Below, piece after piece: positions 50,656 to 59,465 of a DNA stretch of 64,000 nucleotides. Where the stretch lies: NCBI GenBank assembly GCA_049323275.1, contig JBMOOM010000112.1, positions 1 through 64,000 on the forward strand, written 5' to 3'. The position numbers and the translations under genes are program-made. Under the pieces are notes generated by a model. It was given only the letters and a program-made list of their open reading frames with translations, was not told the origin of the DNA and did no database searches. Numbering within the stretch: position 1 is the first letter of the stretch; the number at the start of each line of letters is the position of its first letter. The stretch comes from Taklimakanibacter sp049323275. GTDB lineage: Bacteria > Pseudomonadota > Alphaproteobacteria > Rhizobiales > Aestuariivirgaceae.

Positions 50656-51125
50656 CCGCAGCCGTTCCGATCGATCCGCTGGAGACGGCCTATCTGCTCG
50701 CGGCGGAAATTTCCGGCGCCGACCGGACGCCGGCGGACATAACGCGGCTCATCCGCACGCTCGATGCGCTGGCCTATGCGGTGCATTTCGCCGAGGCGGA
50801 GGGAACCGCAAGCGAGCTGGAACCGCCGCGGCTGGATTATGCCCAGACCTACGATTCCATCCGGCAGCGCTATCCTTTTCTCGGCCGGTATTGGCTGGCG
50901 CTGCATCCCGTCCTCCAGGAAGGAACCGAGGGCGAGCTGGCGGTCGGCGATGCCATCGACGATCTGGCGGATATTCTCAGCGAGCTCAAGGATGTGCGCT
51001 GGCTGCACGAGCGGGCCGGACGAAAGGAAGCGCTTGGCGCCCTGCGCGAGAGATACGATATGCATCTCTGGATGCACATCCATTCGCTGCGCCAATATCT
51101 CGAAGAGGTGAAGCGTGATGACTGA
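50652..51125 (+). CDS. DUF5063 domain-containing protein
   Basis: 157 residues from GTG 50652, overlapping the previous stop by 4 bp. The segment YDSIRQRYPFLGRYW.. VGDAIDDLADILSELKDVRWLHE.. ALGALRERYDMHLWMHIHSLRQYL matches the DUF5063 pattern: a helical protein with a conserved DAIDDLADI acidic core. Function unknown. Its placement between two ethylmalonyl-CoA pathway genes with overlaps on both sides suggests a pathway-related role. Confidence 0.75.
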   Translation: MTAAVPIDPLETAYLLAAEISGADRTPADITRLIRTLDALAYAVHFAEAEGTASELEPPRLDYAQTYDSIRQRYPFLGRYWLALHPVLQEGTEGELAVGDAIDDLADILSELKDVRWLHERAGRKEALGALRERYDMHLWMHIHSLRQYLEEVKRDD

Positions 51126-52173
51126 CAGCAAGACCAATCAGGGTAATTTCTTCGAGGACTTCCGTGTCGGGCAGGTGATCCGGCATGCCACGCCGCGCAC
51201 CGTGACGGCGGGCGACCAGGCGCTCTACACCGCGCTCTATGGATCGCGCTTCGCCGTCCAGTCGTCGGACGCCTTTGCCCGCGCCGTCGGCTATGCGCAG
51301 GCGCCGCTCGACGATCTGCTCGTGTTCCATGTCGTCTTCGGCAAGACGGTGCCCGACATCTCGCTCAACGCGGTCGCCAATCTCGGTTACGCCGAAGGCC
51401 AGTTCCTCAAGCCCGTCTATCCGGGCGACACGCTCAGCGCCACGTCGGAAGTGATCGGGCTCAAGGAGAATTCCAACAGGAAGACCGGCACCGTCTATGT
51501 GCGCTCGACCGGCTTCAACCAGACGGGCGAGCCGGTCTTGAGCTATGTGCGCTGGGTGATGGTGCGCAAGCGCGACGAGGCCTCGCCGGCGCCGAAAGCA
51601 CATGTGCCGGAGCTGGCCCCTGCGGTATCGCCCGACGTGCTCGGTGCCGGCTGTCCCAAGATCGCCGGCAAATTGTGGGATGCGGCGCTGGCGGGCTCCA
51701 CGCATCGCTTCAAGGATTATAAAGCCGGCGAGCGCATCGACCATGTCGACGGCATGACGGTGGAGGAGGCCGAGCACATGCTGGCGACGCGGCTCTATCA
51801 GAACACCGCCAAGGTGCATTTCAACCAGTTCAGCGAGGCCAAGGGCCGCTTCGGCCGACGGCTCATCTATGGCGGCCATGTCATCTCGCTCGCCCGCGCG
51901 CTCTCCTTCAACGGCCTCGGCAATGTCTTCCATGTCGCCGGCATCAATGGCGGGCGGCATGCGGCGCCGCTCTTTGCCGGCGGCACCGTCTTCGCCTGGT
52001 CGGAAATCGTCGAGACCGCGGATGTGCCGGCGCAGTCCGATGTCGGCGCCCTGCGCATTCGCACAAGGGCGACACGCGACCTTCCCTGCGGCGACTTCCC
52101 GGAAACGGATGCGACGGCGGAGGAGCCGGGCGTGATCCTCGATTTCGACTACTGGGCGCTGATACCGAGATAG
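51115..52173 (+). CDS. mch: Mesaconyl-CoA hydratase (double MaoC domain)
   Basis: 352 residues in two hot-dog MaoC-like halves: FFEDFRVGQVIRHATPRTVT.. DLLVFHVVFGKTVPDISLNAVANLGYAE.. in the first, and FSEAKGRFGRRLIYGGHVISLARALS in the second. This matches the mesaconyl-CoA hydratase of the ethylmalonyl-CoA pathway, which interconverts mesaconyl-CoA and beta-methylmalyl-CoA. Starts inside the end of the DUF5063 gene. Third gene of the operon. Confidence 0.85.
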   Translation: MMTDSKTNQGNFFEDFRVGQVIRHATPRTVTAGDQALYTALYGSRFAVQSSDAFARAVGYAQAPLDDLLVFHVVFGKTVPDISLNAVANLGYAEGQFLKPVYPGDTLSATSEVIGLKENSNRKTGTVYVRSTGFNQTGEPVLSYVRWVMVRKRDEASPAPKAHVPELAPAVSPDVLGAGCPKIAGKLWDAALAGSTHRFKDYKAGERIDHVDGMTVEEAEHMLATRLYQNTAKVHFNQFSEAKGRFGRRLIYGGHVISLARALSFNGLGNVFHVAGINGGRHAAPLFAGGTVFAWSEIVETADVPAQSDVGALRIRTRATRDLPCGDFPETDATAEEPGVILDFDYWALIPR

Positions 52174-52176
52174 GTC

Positions 52177-53355
52177 TTATAAAAGAAGCAGCTTCTTCAC
52201 GATGGCGAAGAGCTCCTTGTAAGGAAATTTGGTCATGCCGGCCGCGGCGAGCGGCAGCAGGGCCGCGGCGGCGAGCGGCACCAGGGTCGCGCGGTTGATG
52301 AGGACGACCGACAGCTTGCGCGCCGCGTCATAATGCTTGCTCGGATCGGCGACGTCGTCCGCCTCCTGGCCGTCCTCGCTGTCGGCCGCCGCGGCATTGG
52401 CGCCGAGCAGCTTGCGTTCGGCCTGTCTCAGCGCCGTCGTCGCCTGGGCGCCGCTCAGCGCCAGCGTCTTCGCCTTGAGCGCCGAGAGCGGTCCGGTGAA
52501 GGTCAGGAGCGGAAGGCAGGACAAGGCCAGCACGATGAAGAGCCAGCCGGCCATGGCCGAGCCATAGGTCGAGGCCGACAGCGCATCCTTCTGCAGGAAA
52601 TGGGCAAGCGCGGCGCCGACGACGCAGCTCATGCCGAACATGAAGGTGGCGTAGGCATTGGGATAGCGCCCGAGGAAGGCGAGTCCCGCCTTGCCGTCGG
52701 GATGCGTCGCGACGAGTAGCAGTTTCTCCTTCGACAGGCTGTTGAGCAGCATCGCCCAGACGAGATGGCGCCACAGGCCGCGCGCCAGGAGGAACCAGAA
52801 GATCGGTCCGCTCACCAGAAGGCACCACCAGCCCGCGAGGGTCAGGCCCTTGCCGCCCTCCAGATCGCGCAACGCCCAGGAAGCCGTGTCGGCATTCGTC
52901 AGATTGTAGAAGGTCACGAAGGAGGCGAGCGCGGCGAGCGCCAGGCAAACAATCTCGGCGGCATGCGAATCGCAGCGCGCTATGGCCTTGTTGACGGTGC
53001 GCGCCGCATTGGCGAAGGACGACGGCGCCAGCAGCGGCGCCCGCGCGAATTGCGAGAGCGTCTGCCGCAGGCGCGGCTCGACCTCGCGCTCGGCGAGAAT
53101 GAAGGCGCCGACGGCGACGAAATAGCGAGCCCAGACATTCACGTCGTAGAGAAAGGGCGTCCCGGATCCGGTGACCAGATTGCCGCCGATGAGGCTCAGC
53201 AGCGCCGGCACGGCCCAGGCGAGGGCGATGAAGATCACCGCGCGCCTGCCGGCTTTCAGCGCCTCGTCGTGGAGCAGGCCGAGGCGGCGCTGCAGCTCAT
53301 AGAACGGCCCGCCATGGGCGATGAGAAACTCATTGATCCTGGTCTTGTCCGGCAT
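52177..53355 (-). CDS. Hypothetical multi-pass membrane protein
   Basis: 392 residues with about six to seven helices (near 40-60, 80-95, 137-155, 173-200, 235-255, 270-295 and 355-375). Charged cytoplasmic stretches include EREVEPRLRQ and a Glu/Asp-rich loop (SEDGQEADDVADPSK). No family recognised. It is convergent with mch (3 bp between stops) and probably monocistronic. Confidence 0.6.
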   Translation of the reverse strand: MPDKTRINEFLIAHGGPFYELQRRLGLLHDEALKAGRRAVIFIALAWAVPALLSLIGGNLVTGSGTPFLYDVNVWARYFVAVGAFILAEREVEPRLRQTLSQFARAPLLAPSSFANAARTVNKAIARCDSHAAEIVCLALAALASFVTFYNLTNADTASWALRDLEGGKGLTLAGWWCLLVSGPIFWFLLARGLWRHLVWAMLLNSLSKEKLLLVATHPDGKAGLAFLGRYPNAYATFMFGMSCVVGAALAHFLQKDALSASTYGSAMAGWLFIVLALSCLPLLTFTGPLSALKAKTLALSGAQATTALRQAERKLLGANAAAADSEDGQEADDVADPSKHYDAARKLSVVLINRATLVPLAAAALLPLAAAGMTKFPYKELFAIVKKLLLL

Positions 53356-53436
53356 GTGCCCGCCTTATCCAGTTTTCCAGCTGGAAACTAGCCTCAACCG
53401 CATCGCGGGGCGCGATGGACCAAGGTCCTACATGGG

Positions 53437-54381
53437 TCAGATGATGCCGGCATCCATGAGCAGGAACAGACCGCTCAAGGTGAAGAGCGACACGGCGGTG
53501 CCGAGCGCGATGGCGCCCGAAACGGGGGCGGCGCCCGTCTCGTAGCGCTGCGCGAAGAGATAGGCATTGGCGCCCGTCGGCATGGCGGCGAGCATCAGCG
53601 CGATCTGTGTCCAGAAAGGGTCGAGCCCGACCACATAACGCGCGATCAGCCAGACGACGAGCGGCAGGCAGAGGAGCTTGAGCGTCATCAGGGTGAAGAT
53701 GGCGCGCCACTGGCCCTTGAGGCTGTAGCCGGCGAGAGACAGGCCCAGGGCGACAAGCGCCGTGGGCACGCCCGCCTCGCCCAGCATTTCCAGAAAACGG
53801 TCGGGCACCGGATTGAGGCCGAGGCCGGTGAAGCGCCAGAGCGTGCCGAGCAGCAGCGCCAGCACGATCGGGTTGCGGATGAGCTGGTTCGCCAGCTGGC
53901 GCAGCACCGAGAGGAGCGAGGGCAGGCGGCCTTGGCCCGAAGCCTCGATATGGATCACCGCGGCGAGCCACAAAATGGGCGCGTGGATCGACAGGATCAG
54001 GCCGACCGGCAGAGCGGCGCGGTCGCCGAAATGGGCGAGCGCCAGCGGCAGGCCCAGCATCGCCAGATTGCCGAAGCTGGCGCCCATGGCGGCGGAAGCA
54101 GGCGCCGCCTCGATGAGGTTCGTCAACCGCGCGACGAGCGTGGTGGCGATCCACACGATGGCGATGCCGCCGAACAGCGCCGCCCAGAGCGGCCAGGGCG
54201 ACAGGCTCTGCTGGTCGATCACCGCCACGGTTCGGAAGAGCAGCGCCGGCATGGCGAGGTTGAACACCACCTGGCTCAGGCCCTGGCCGGCGGCCGGGCC
54301 GATGAAATTGGTGCGCGCGCAGATGAAGCCGAGCGCGATCAGGCCGAAGACGGGAAGGATGGTGGTGAGGATGGAAGACAT
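53437..54381 (-). CDS. AEC family transporter
   Basis: 314 residues with ten hydrophobic helices in two repeats. The N-terminal pattern ILTTILPVFGLIALGFICARTNFIG.. and the inner LALLLGTLWRFTGLGLN and MLAAMPTGANAYLFAQRYE are typical of the auxin efflux carrier (AEC/MdcF-type) family, which in bacteria often moves malonate, malate or other dicarboxylates. Its location among dicarboxylyl-CoA genes is suggestive only. Confidence 0.88.
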   Translation of the reverse strand: MSSILTTILPVFGLIALGFICARTNFIGPAAGQGLSQVVFNLAMPALLFRTVAVIDQQSLSPWPLWAALFGGIAIVWIATTLVARLTNLIEAAPASAAMGASFGNLAMLGLPLALAHFGDRAALPVGLILSIHAPILWLAAVIHIEASGQGRLPSLLSVLRQLANQLIRNPIVLALLLGTLWRFTGLGLNPVPDRFLEMLGEAGVPTALVALGLSLAGYSLKGQWRAIFTLMTLKLLCLPLVVWLIARYVVGLDPFWTQIALMLAAMPTGANAYLFAQRYETGAAPVSGAIALGTAVSLFTLSGLFLLMDAGII

Positions 54382-54442
54382 GAGAGCGCCGGCACAATAG
54401 CCGGTTCAGCGTACAAGGCCATAGCGTTTGGTTAAGCTGGTC

Positions 54443-56461
54443 TCACGCCGCCTGCTCGCCCGCCCGCGCGTCGATGAGCCTGACGAGGTCGCTCATGATG
54501 CGGTTCAGGTCGAAATCCTTGGGCGTATAGACCTGGGCGACGCCCAGCTGCTTGAGCACCAGCACATCCTCAGGCGGAATGATGCCGCCCGCCACCACCG
54601 GCACCTGGCCGAGCCCTGCGGCGCGCATGCGGTTCATCACATCGCGCACCAGAGGCACATGCGAGCCCGACAGGATGGAAAGGCCGACGACATGAACTTT
54701 CTGCTCGAGCGCCGCGGCGACGATCTGCTCCGGCGTGAGGCGGATGCCGTCATAGGAAACCTCGAAGCCGCAATCGGCGGCCCTGACCGCGATCTGCTCG
54801 GCGCCGTTCGAATGGCCGTCGAGGCCGGGCTTGCCGACGAGGAATTTGGGCGTGGCGCCGAGCTTGGCGGCGAGGGCTTCGACTTGTTGCCTCACCTCGG
54901 CGATCGACTGCGAGGCTTCGCCGCGCATCAGCAGTGTCACGCCGGTGGGGGCGCGATATTCCCCGAAGACGCGGCGCAAGGTCTCGCCCCATTCGCCGGT
55001 GGTGACGCCGGCCTTGGCGCAGGCGATCGACGGCTCCATGACATTGCGGCCTTGGCGCGCCGCCGCTTCGAGGTCCTTCAGCGCCGCCGTGGCGGCTTTC
55101 GCGTCGCGGGAAGCACGCCAGGCCTTCAGCTTCTCGACCTGCTCATATTCGACCGTCTCGGGCACGGTCAGGATCGCCTCGCCGTCCTCGGAGGCGAGCG
55201 GCGAGGGCTCGCTCGAGGTGAAGGCGTTGACGCCGACGACCTTGGTCTCGCCCGCCTCGATGGCGCGCAGGCGTTCGGCATTGGAATCGACCAGCGCCTT
55301 CTTCATATAACCGGTTTCGATCGCGGCGATGGCGCCGCCCATGGCGAGCACGCGGTCGAGTTCGCCGCGCGCCTCGGCCTTCAGCTGCTCGACCTTGGCC
55401 TCGATCTCCCTCGAGCCGTCGAAGATGTCGCCGTAATCGAGCAGGTCCGATTCATAAGCGACGATCTGCTGCATGCGCAGAGACCATTGCTGGTCCCAGG
55501 GGCGCGGCAGGCCGAGCGCCTCGTTCCAGGCGGGAAGCTGCACGGCGCGGGCGCGGGCGTTTTTCGACAGCACCACCGCCAGCATCTCGAGCAGGATGCG
55601 ATAGACGTTGTTCTCCGGCTGCTGCTCGGTGAGGCCGAGCGAGTTCACCTGCACGCCATAGCGGAAGCGGCGCAGCTTCTCGTCCCTGACGCCGTAGCGG
55701 TCGCGGCAGATCTCGTCCCACAATTCGGTGAAGGCCCGCATCTTGCAGATTTCGGTGATGAGGCGGATGCCGGCATTGACGAAGAAGGATATGCGGCCGA
55801 CGACTTCGGGAAAATCCGCCTCGGCAATCGTGCCGCTGGCCTTGACGCCGTCGAGCACCGCGATCGCGGTGGCGAGCGCGAAGCTGAGCTCCTGCACCGG
55901 CGTCGCGCCCGCTTCCTGCAGATGATAGGAGCAGACATTCATCGGATTCCATTTCGGCAGTTCGGCGGCCGAGAAGGCGATGGTGTCGGTGATGAGCCGC
56001 ATCGACGGCTTGGGCGGGAATACATAGGTGCCGCGCGAGAGATATTCCTTGATGATGTCGTTCTGGGTGGTGCCGGCGAGGCTTTCCCGGCTCGCCCCCT
56101 GCCCGTCGGCGGCGGCGACATAAAGGGCGAGGAGCCAGGCGGCCGTCGCATTGATGGTCATCGAGGTGTTCATCCCGCCCAGGGGGATGCCCTCGAAGAG
56201 GGCGCGCATGTCGCCCAGATGCGAGATGGGGACGCCGACCTTGCCGACCTCGCCGCGGGCGAGGACATGATCGCTGTCATAACCGGTCTGGGTCGGCAGG
56301 TCGAAGGCGACCGACAGGCCGGTCTGGCCCTTGCCCAGATTGGTGCGGAACAGGCGGTTGCTTTCGGCCGCGGTCGAATGGCCGGCATAGGTGCGGAAAA
56401 TCCAGGGGCGGTCACGCGTCATGCAGTGCATCAAAGCATGAGGCATATTGCGGCGCAACAA
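54443..56461 (-). CDS. ecm: Ethylmalonyl-CoA mutase
   Basis: 672 residues: mutase barrel (about 20-530) starting RPWIFRTYAGHSTA, then a B12-binding domain with the cobalamin motif KPGLDGHSNGAEQIA (DxHxxG) and SILSGSH. The single-chain form with this length and start matches Ecm/MeaA, which converts ethylmalonyl-CoA to methylsuccinyl-CoA. Start is uncertain: TTG 56461 has AAGGA upstream, ATG 56422 fits family N-termini. The 100-aa membrane-protein gene is 13 bp upstream. Confidence 0.92.
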   Translation of the reverse strand: MLRRNMPHALMHCMTRDRPWIFRTYAGHSTAAESNRLFRTNLGKGQTGLSVAFDLPTQTGYDSDHVLARGEVGKVGVPISHLGDMRALFEGIPLGGMNTSMTINATAAWLLALYVAAADGQGASRESLAGTTQNDIIKEYLSRGTYVFPPKPSMRLITDTIAFSAAELPKWNPMNVCSYHLQEAGATPVQELSFALATAIAVLDGVKASGTIAEADFPEVVGRISFFVNAGIRLITEICKMRAFTELWDEICRDRYGVRDEKLRRFRYGVQVNSLGLTEQQPENNVYRILLEMLAVVLSKNARARAVQLPAWNEALGLPRPWDQQWSLRMQQIVAYESDLLDYGDIFDGSREIEAKVEQLKAEARGELDRVLAMGGAIAAIETGYMKKALVDSNAERLRAIEAGETKVVGVNAFTSSEPSPLASEDGEAILTVPETVEYEQVEKLKAWRASRDAKAATAALKDLEAAARQGRNVMEPSIACAKAGVTTGEWGETLRRVFGEYRAPTGVTLLMRGEASQSIAEVRQQVEALAAKLGATPKFLVGKPGLDGHSNGAEQIAVRAADCGFEVSYDGIRLTPEQIVAAALEQKVHVVGLSILSGSHVPLVRDVMNRMRAAGLGQVPVVAGGIIPPEDVLVLKQLGVAQVYTPKDFDLNRIMSDLVRLIDARAGEQAA

Positions 56462-56474
56462 TTCCTTGGGAGGA

Positions 56475-56777
56475 TCAGAGCGGCCGGAGCAGGGCCATAT
56501 TGATCAATCCCATGGCGGTCATGCCCGAAAACAAGGCAAGGGTGCCATTGGCGGTGAGCTCGATCGGTGGCGACCAGTCCGGAAAGAAGTTAAAGCCGAG
56601 AGAGGCGCCCAGCGCCAGAGAGGCGAAATTGCCGGCCATGCGCGGCGGGTCGGAGGCATCGGTCAGCTGGTTGAGGACGAGCGTGGCGGCGAGCTGCAGC
56701 ACAATCACGAACAACGCGCTGCCATCTGCGAACGCCGACCCGAGCCAAGCTAAAAGAGAGGCCAGAAGATCCACCAT
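56475..56777 (-). CDS. Small membrane protein upstream of ecm (100 aa)
   Basis: 100 residues, three hydrophobic segments (about 2-14, 21-38 and 78-98), low charge, codon use like the neighbours. No family recognised. 13 bp separate it from ecm, so they share a transcript starting in the ccr intergenic region. Confidence 0.65.
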   Translation of the reverse strand: MVDLLASLLAWLGSAFADGSALFVIVLQLAATLVLNQLTDASDPPRMAGNFASLALGASLGFNFFPDWSPPIELTANGTLALFSGMTAMGLINMALLRPL

Positions 56778-56844
56778 CCCGCCAACCTGTTTCCGGTCCG
56801 GATTATCGGCTCTCCGCGGCGTCAGGTAAAGTCCGAATGGGTCA

Positions 56845-56862
56845 GTGTCATTGACCTGTCAT
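56845..56862. promoter_or_regulatory. Pho-box-like direct repeat
   Basis: GTGTCAT-TGAC-CTGTCAT: two copies of the PhoB half-site (C/GTGTCAT) 11 bp apart, as in the consensus CTGTCAT-N4-CTGTCAT; 13 of 14 half-site bases match. A further CTGTCAT is at 56883-56889. It lies between the ecm unit and ccr. Confidence 0.45.
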
Positions 56863-56907
56863 ATGCCCAAAACTGCGGCAAACTGTCATGATCGGTATGT
56901 GAGCAGG

Positions 56908-56932
56908 CGCAATGTACTTTTGTTGCATTGCG
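56908..56932. promoter_or_regulatory. Inverted repeat upstream of ccr
   Basis: CGCAATG-N11-CATTGCG, perfect 7-bp arms, 47 bp before the ccr start. A candidate regulator site; a TetR regulator (CcrR) controls ccr in Methylobacterium, but I cannot match its sequence here. Confidence 0.45.
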
Positions 56933-56978
56933 AAATGACATAGCCTCGGCGCCATATCTGGGGAACGGAGGAATACCC

Positions 56979-58277
56979 ATGAGCGCCAAAGCGAAAACAA
57001 CAGTCAGCGCGCCGGCCAATGCCAACCAGCCGGTGAAGGATCTCTACGAGATCGGTGAAATTCCGCCGCTCGGCCATGTCCCCGAAAGAATGTATGCCTG
57101 GACCATCCGCCAGGAGCGGCATGGTCCGCCGGACAGCGCCATGCAGGTCGAGGTCGTCCCCACCTGGGCGATCGGCGAGGACGAGGTGCTGGTGCTCGTG
57201 ATGGCGGCGGGCGTCAACTACAATGGCGTCTGGGCCGCGCTCGGCAAGCCGATCTCGCCGATCGATGGCCACAAGAATCCCTATCATATCGCCGGCTCCG
57301 ACGCGTCCGGCATCGTCTATGCCGTCGGTTCGAAAGTGAAACGCTGGGCGGTGGGCGATGAGGTCGTCATCCATTGCAACCAGGACGATGGCGACGACGA
57401 GGAATGCAATGGCGGCGATCCGATGTTCTCGCCCTCGCAGCGCATCTGGGGCTATGAGACGCCGGACGGCTCCTTCGCGCAATTCGCCCGCGTGCAGGCG
57501 CGCCAGCTGCTGCCGCGTCCGCAGCATCTCACCTGGGAAGATTCGGCCTGCTACACGCTCACGCTCGCCACCGCCTATCGCATGCTGTTCGGCCATCGCC
57601 CGCATACGCTGAAGCCCGGCCAGAATGTGCTGGTGTGGGGCGCTTCGGGGGGCTTGGGCTCGATGGCGGTGCAGCTCATCGCCACCGCCGGCGGCAACGC
57701 CATCGGCGTCATCTCGGATGACGACAAGGCCGACTTCGTGATGTCGCTCGGCGCCAAGGGCGTCATCAACCGCAAGAACTTCAAATGCTGGGGCGAGATG
57801 CCGAAGGTCGGCACGCCCGAATACAATGAATGGCTGAAGAATGCGCGCGACTTCGGCAAGGCGATCTGGAATTTCACCGGCAAAGGCAACAATGTCGACA
57901 TGGTGTTCGAGCATCCGGGCGCCACGACCTTCCCGGTCTCGGTGCTCATCGTGAAGCGCGGCGGCATGGTGGTCATCTGCGCCGGCACCACCGGCTACAA
58001 CCTCACCATGGATGCGCGCTATCTGTGGATGCATCAGAAGCGCGTGCAGGGCTCGCATTTCGCCAATCTGATGCAGGCCGCCAATGCCAACAAGCTGGTG
58101 CAGGCGCAGCGCATCGATCCCTGCATGTCGGAAGTCTACGCCTGGAGCGACATTCCCAAGGCGCATATGAAGATGTGGAAGAACGAGCACCGGCCCGGCA
58201 ATATGGCGGTGCTGGTGTCGGCGCCGCGCACCGGCCTCAAGACCTTCGAGGATGCGATCGAGGCGGCATCCTCCTGA
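56979..58277 (+). CDS. ccr: Crotonyl-CoA carboxylase/reductase
   Basis: 432 residues from ATG 56979 with GGAGG 7 bp upstream. An MDR-fold enzyme; NADPH motif GASGGLGSMAVQL near 206-218; the CCR-specific NYNGVWAALGKPISPID, the CNGGDPMFSPSQRIWGYETPDGS loop (given here in part) and the C-terminal RVQGSHFANLMQA are clear. It reductively carboxylates crotonyl-CoA to ethylmalonyl-CoA, the key step of the pathway. Divergent from the ecm unit. Confidence 0.95.
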   Translation: MSAKAKTTVSAPANANQPVKDLYEIGEIPPLGHVPERMYAWTIRQERHGPPDSAMQVEVVPTWAIGEDEVLVLVMAAGVNYNGVWAALGKPISPIDGHKNPYHIAGSDASGIVYAVGSKVKRWAVGDEVVIHCNQDDGDDEECNGGDPMFSPSQRIWGYETPDGSFAQFARVQARQLLPRPQHLTWEDSACYTLTLATAYRMLFGHRPHTLKPGQNVLVWGASGGLGSMAVQLIATAGGNAIGVISDDDKADFVMSLGAKGVINRKNFKCWGEMPKVGTPEYNEWLKNARDFGKAIWNFTGKGNNVDMVFEHPGATTFPVSVLIVKRGGMVVICAGTTGYNLTMDARYLWMHQKRVQGSHFANLMQAANANKLVQAQRIDPCMSEVYAWSDIPKAHMKMWKNEHRPGNMAVLVSAPRTGLKTFEDAIEAASS

Positions 58278-58304
58278 GAGTCGCGCGCTCCGTTCCTTCA
58301 TCCC

Positions 58305-58399
58305 GTCGTGGCCGGGCCTCGACCCGGCCATCCAGCCTCGCCGTTGCATAGCCATCGCGCGGATGGGCTGGATGGCCGCCGCAAGGGCGGCCATGACGA
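58305..58399. repeat. Intergenic inverted repeat
   Basis: Arms CGTGGCCGGGC..GGCCATCCAGCC and GGCTGGATGGCC..GGCGGCCATGACG, each with its own stem. It fills the gap between ccr and the convergent YihY gene and probably forms the 3' ends of both transcripts. Confidence 0.55.
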
Positions 58400-58448
58400 A
58401 TTGAGAGAGGCGGCGACTGGGCGCGATCTCGACGACGGCGAGAAAGCC

Positions 58449-59327
58449 TCACTCCTTGCTGAGGTCCGCCGCCTCGGTCGAGGCTTCCTTGTCATATTTG
58501 CGCGCCAGCACGATGACGCGGTTGAGCTCGCCGCCGAGAATGAGCGCCAGCGCCGAGAGATAGATCAGGAACATCGCCGCGAAGAGGCCGGAGAGGCCGA
58601 CATAGGTCGAGGCGAAGGTCGCGAAATTGGCGAGGAAATACGAATAGACGCTCGACAGGACGAGCCACACGCAGACGGTGAGGATGACGCCCGGCATCAG
58701 ATAATAGAGCTTCACCCGCCGCGCCGGCAGGACCAGATGGGCGAGGAACAGGCCCACCACCATGATGACGATGGCGAGCGGATAGCGGTAGCGGTCGAAG
58801 ACGGCGATGAAGTCGTCGAAGGCCGGCGCATAGGTGCTGATGAAATGGATGGCGGTCGGCGCGAAGACGATGAGCACCGCCAGCGCCAGCAGCAGCACCG
58901 CCGAGCCGATGACGAAGAGCGCCATGAGGCCGTAGAGCAGGAAGGCATTGCGGTCCTCGGTGAGCCCATAGGCGCGGTTCAGGGCGACGCGCACGCTGTC
59001 GACGCCGCCCATGGCGCTCCAGATGGTGATGGCGGCCGACACGCTGAGCAGGCCGGTGCGCGGCCGGGTCAGCAGCGAATTGATCTCGGGCGCGATCGGG
59101 GCGACGAATTCCTTGGGCGCCACGCTCAGGAGATAGGTCACGATGCGCGCGGCGAGATCGGCGCTGCCGAAGAAGCCGGCGAGCGCGGTGAGGAAGATCA
59201 GGAACGGGAAGATCGAGAACAGGAAGCGGAAGGCGATGTTGCCGGCGAGCGGAATAGCCTCATCCGCGAACAGGCGCCTGATGGCCTCGAGGATGAGTAG
59301 GGGAATGGTGGGCCGCGGTTCCGTCAT
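58449..59327 (-). CDS. YihY/virulence factor BrkB family membrane protein
   Basis: 292 residues from ATG 59327. Six helices with the family pattern AGNIAFRFLFSIFPFLIFLTALAG near 25-50, the TGLLSVSAAITIWSAMGGVDSV region, and a C-terminal MFLIYLSALALILGGELNRVI. Once thought RNase BN, now considered a transporter of unknown substrate. The last 20 residues are charged. Confidence 0.9.
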   Translation of the reverse strand: MTEPRPTIPLLILEAIRRLFADEAIPLAGNIAFRFLFSIFPFLIFLTALAGFFGSADLAARIVTYLLSVAPKEFVAPIAPEINSLLTRPRTGLLSVSAAITIWSAMGGVDSVRVALNRAYGLTEDRNAFLLYGLMALFVIGSAVLLLALAVLIVFAPTAIHFISTYAPAFDDFIAVFDRYRYPLAIVIMVVGLFLAHLVLPARRVKLYYLMPGVILTVCVWLVLSSVYSYFLANFATFASTYVGLSGLFAAMFLIYLSALALILGGELNRVIVLARKYDKEASTEAADLSKE

Positions 59328-59465
59328 GCGCAAGCCATATCAGGGGGGAGGATTCGATGAAAGATCAGGCACCCGTCCAGCCTGCCGAAAGACCGTGATT
59401 CCACATAAAAAATTCCCCCTCCCATGCGCTTGCAGCGGAGAGGGGGAAGTCTGGGGAGAAACTCT
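59328..59465. repeat. Gap with a RIME-like stem
   Basis: TTCCCCCTCC..GGAGAGGGGGAA (59410-59452) forms an imperfect stem similar to those at 37548 and 4476. Nothing else is seen. Confidence 0.45.

Noticed and set aside
54428..56503. Plus-strand frame of 691 codons opposite ecm
   Set aside because: Antisense to a gene with clear mutase and B12-binding motifs.
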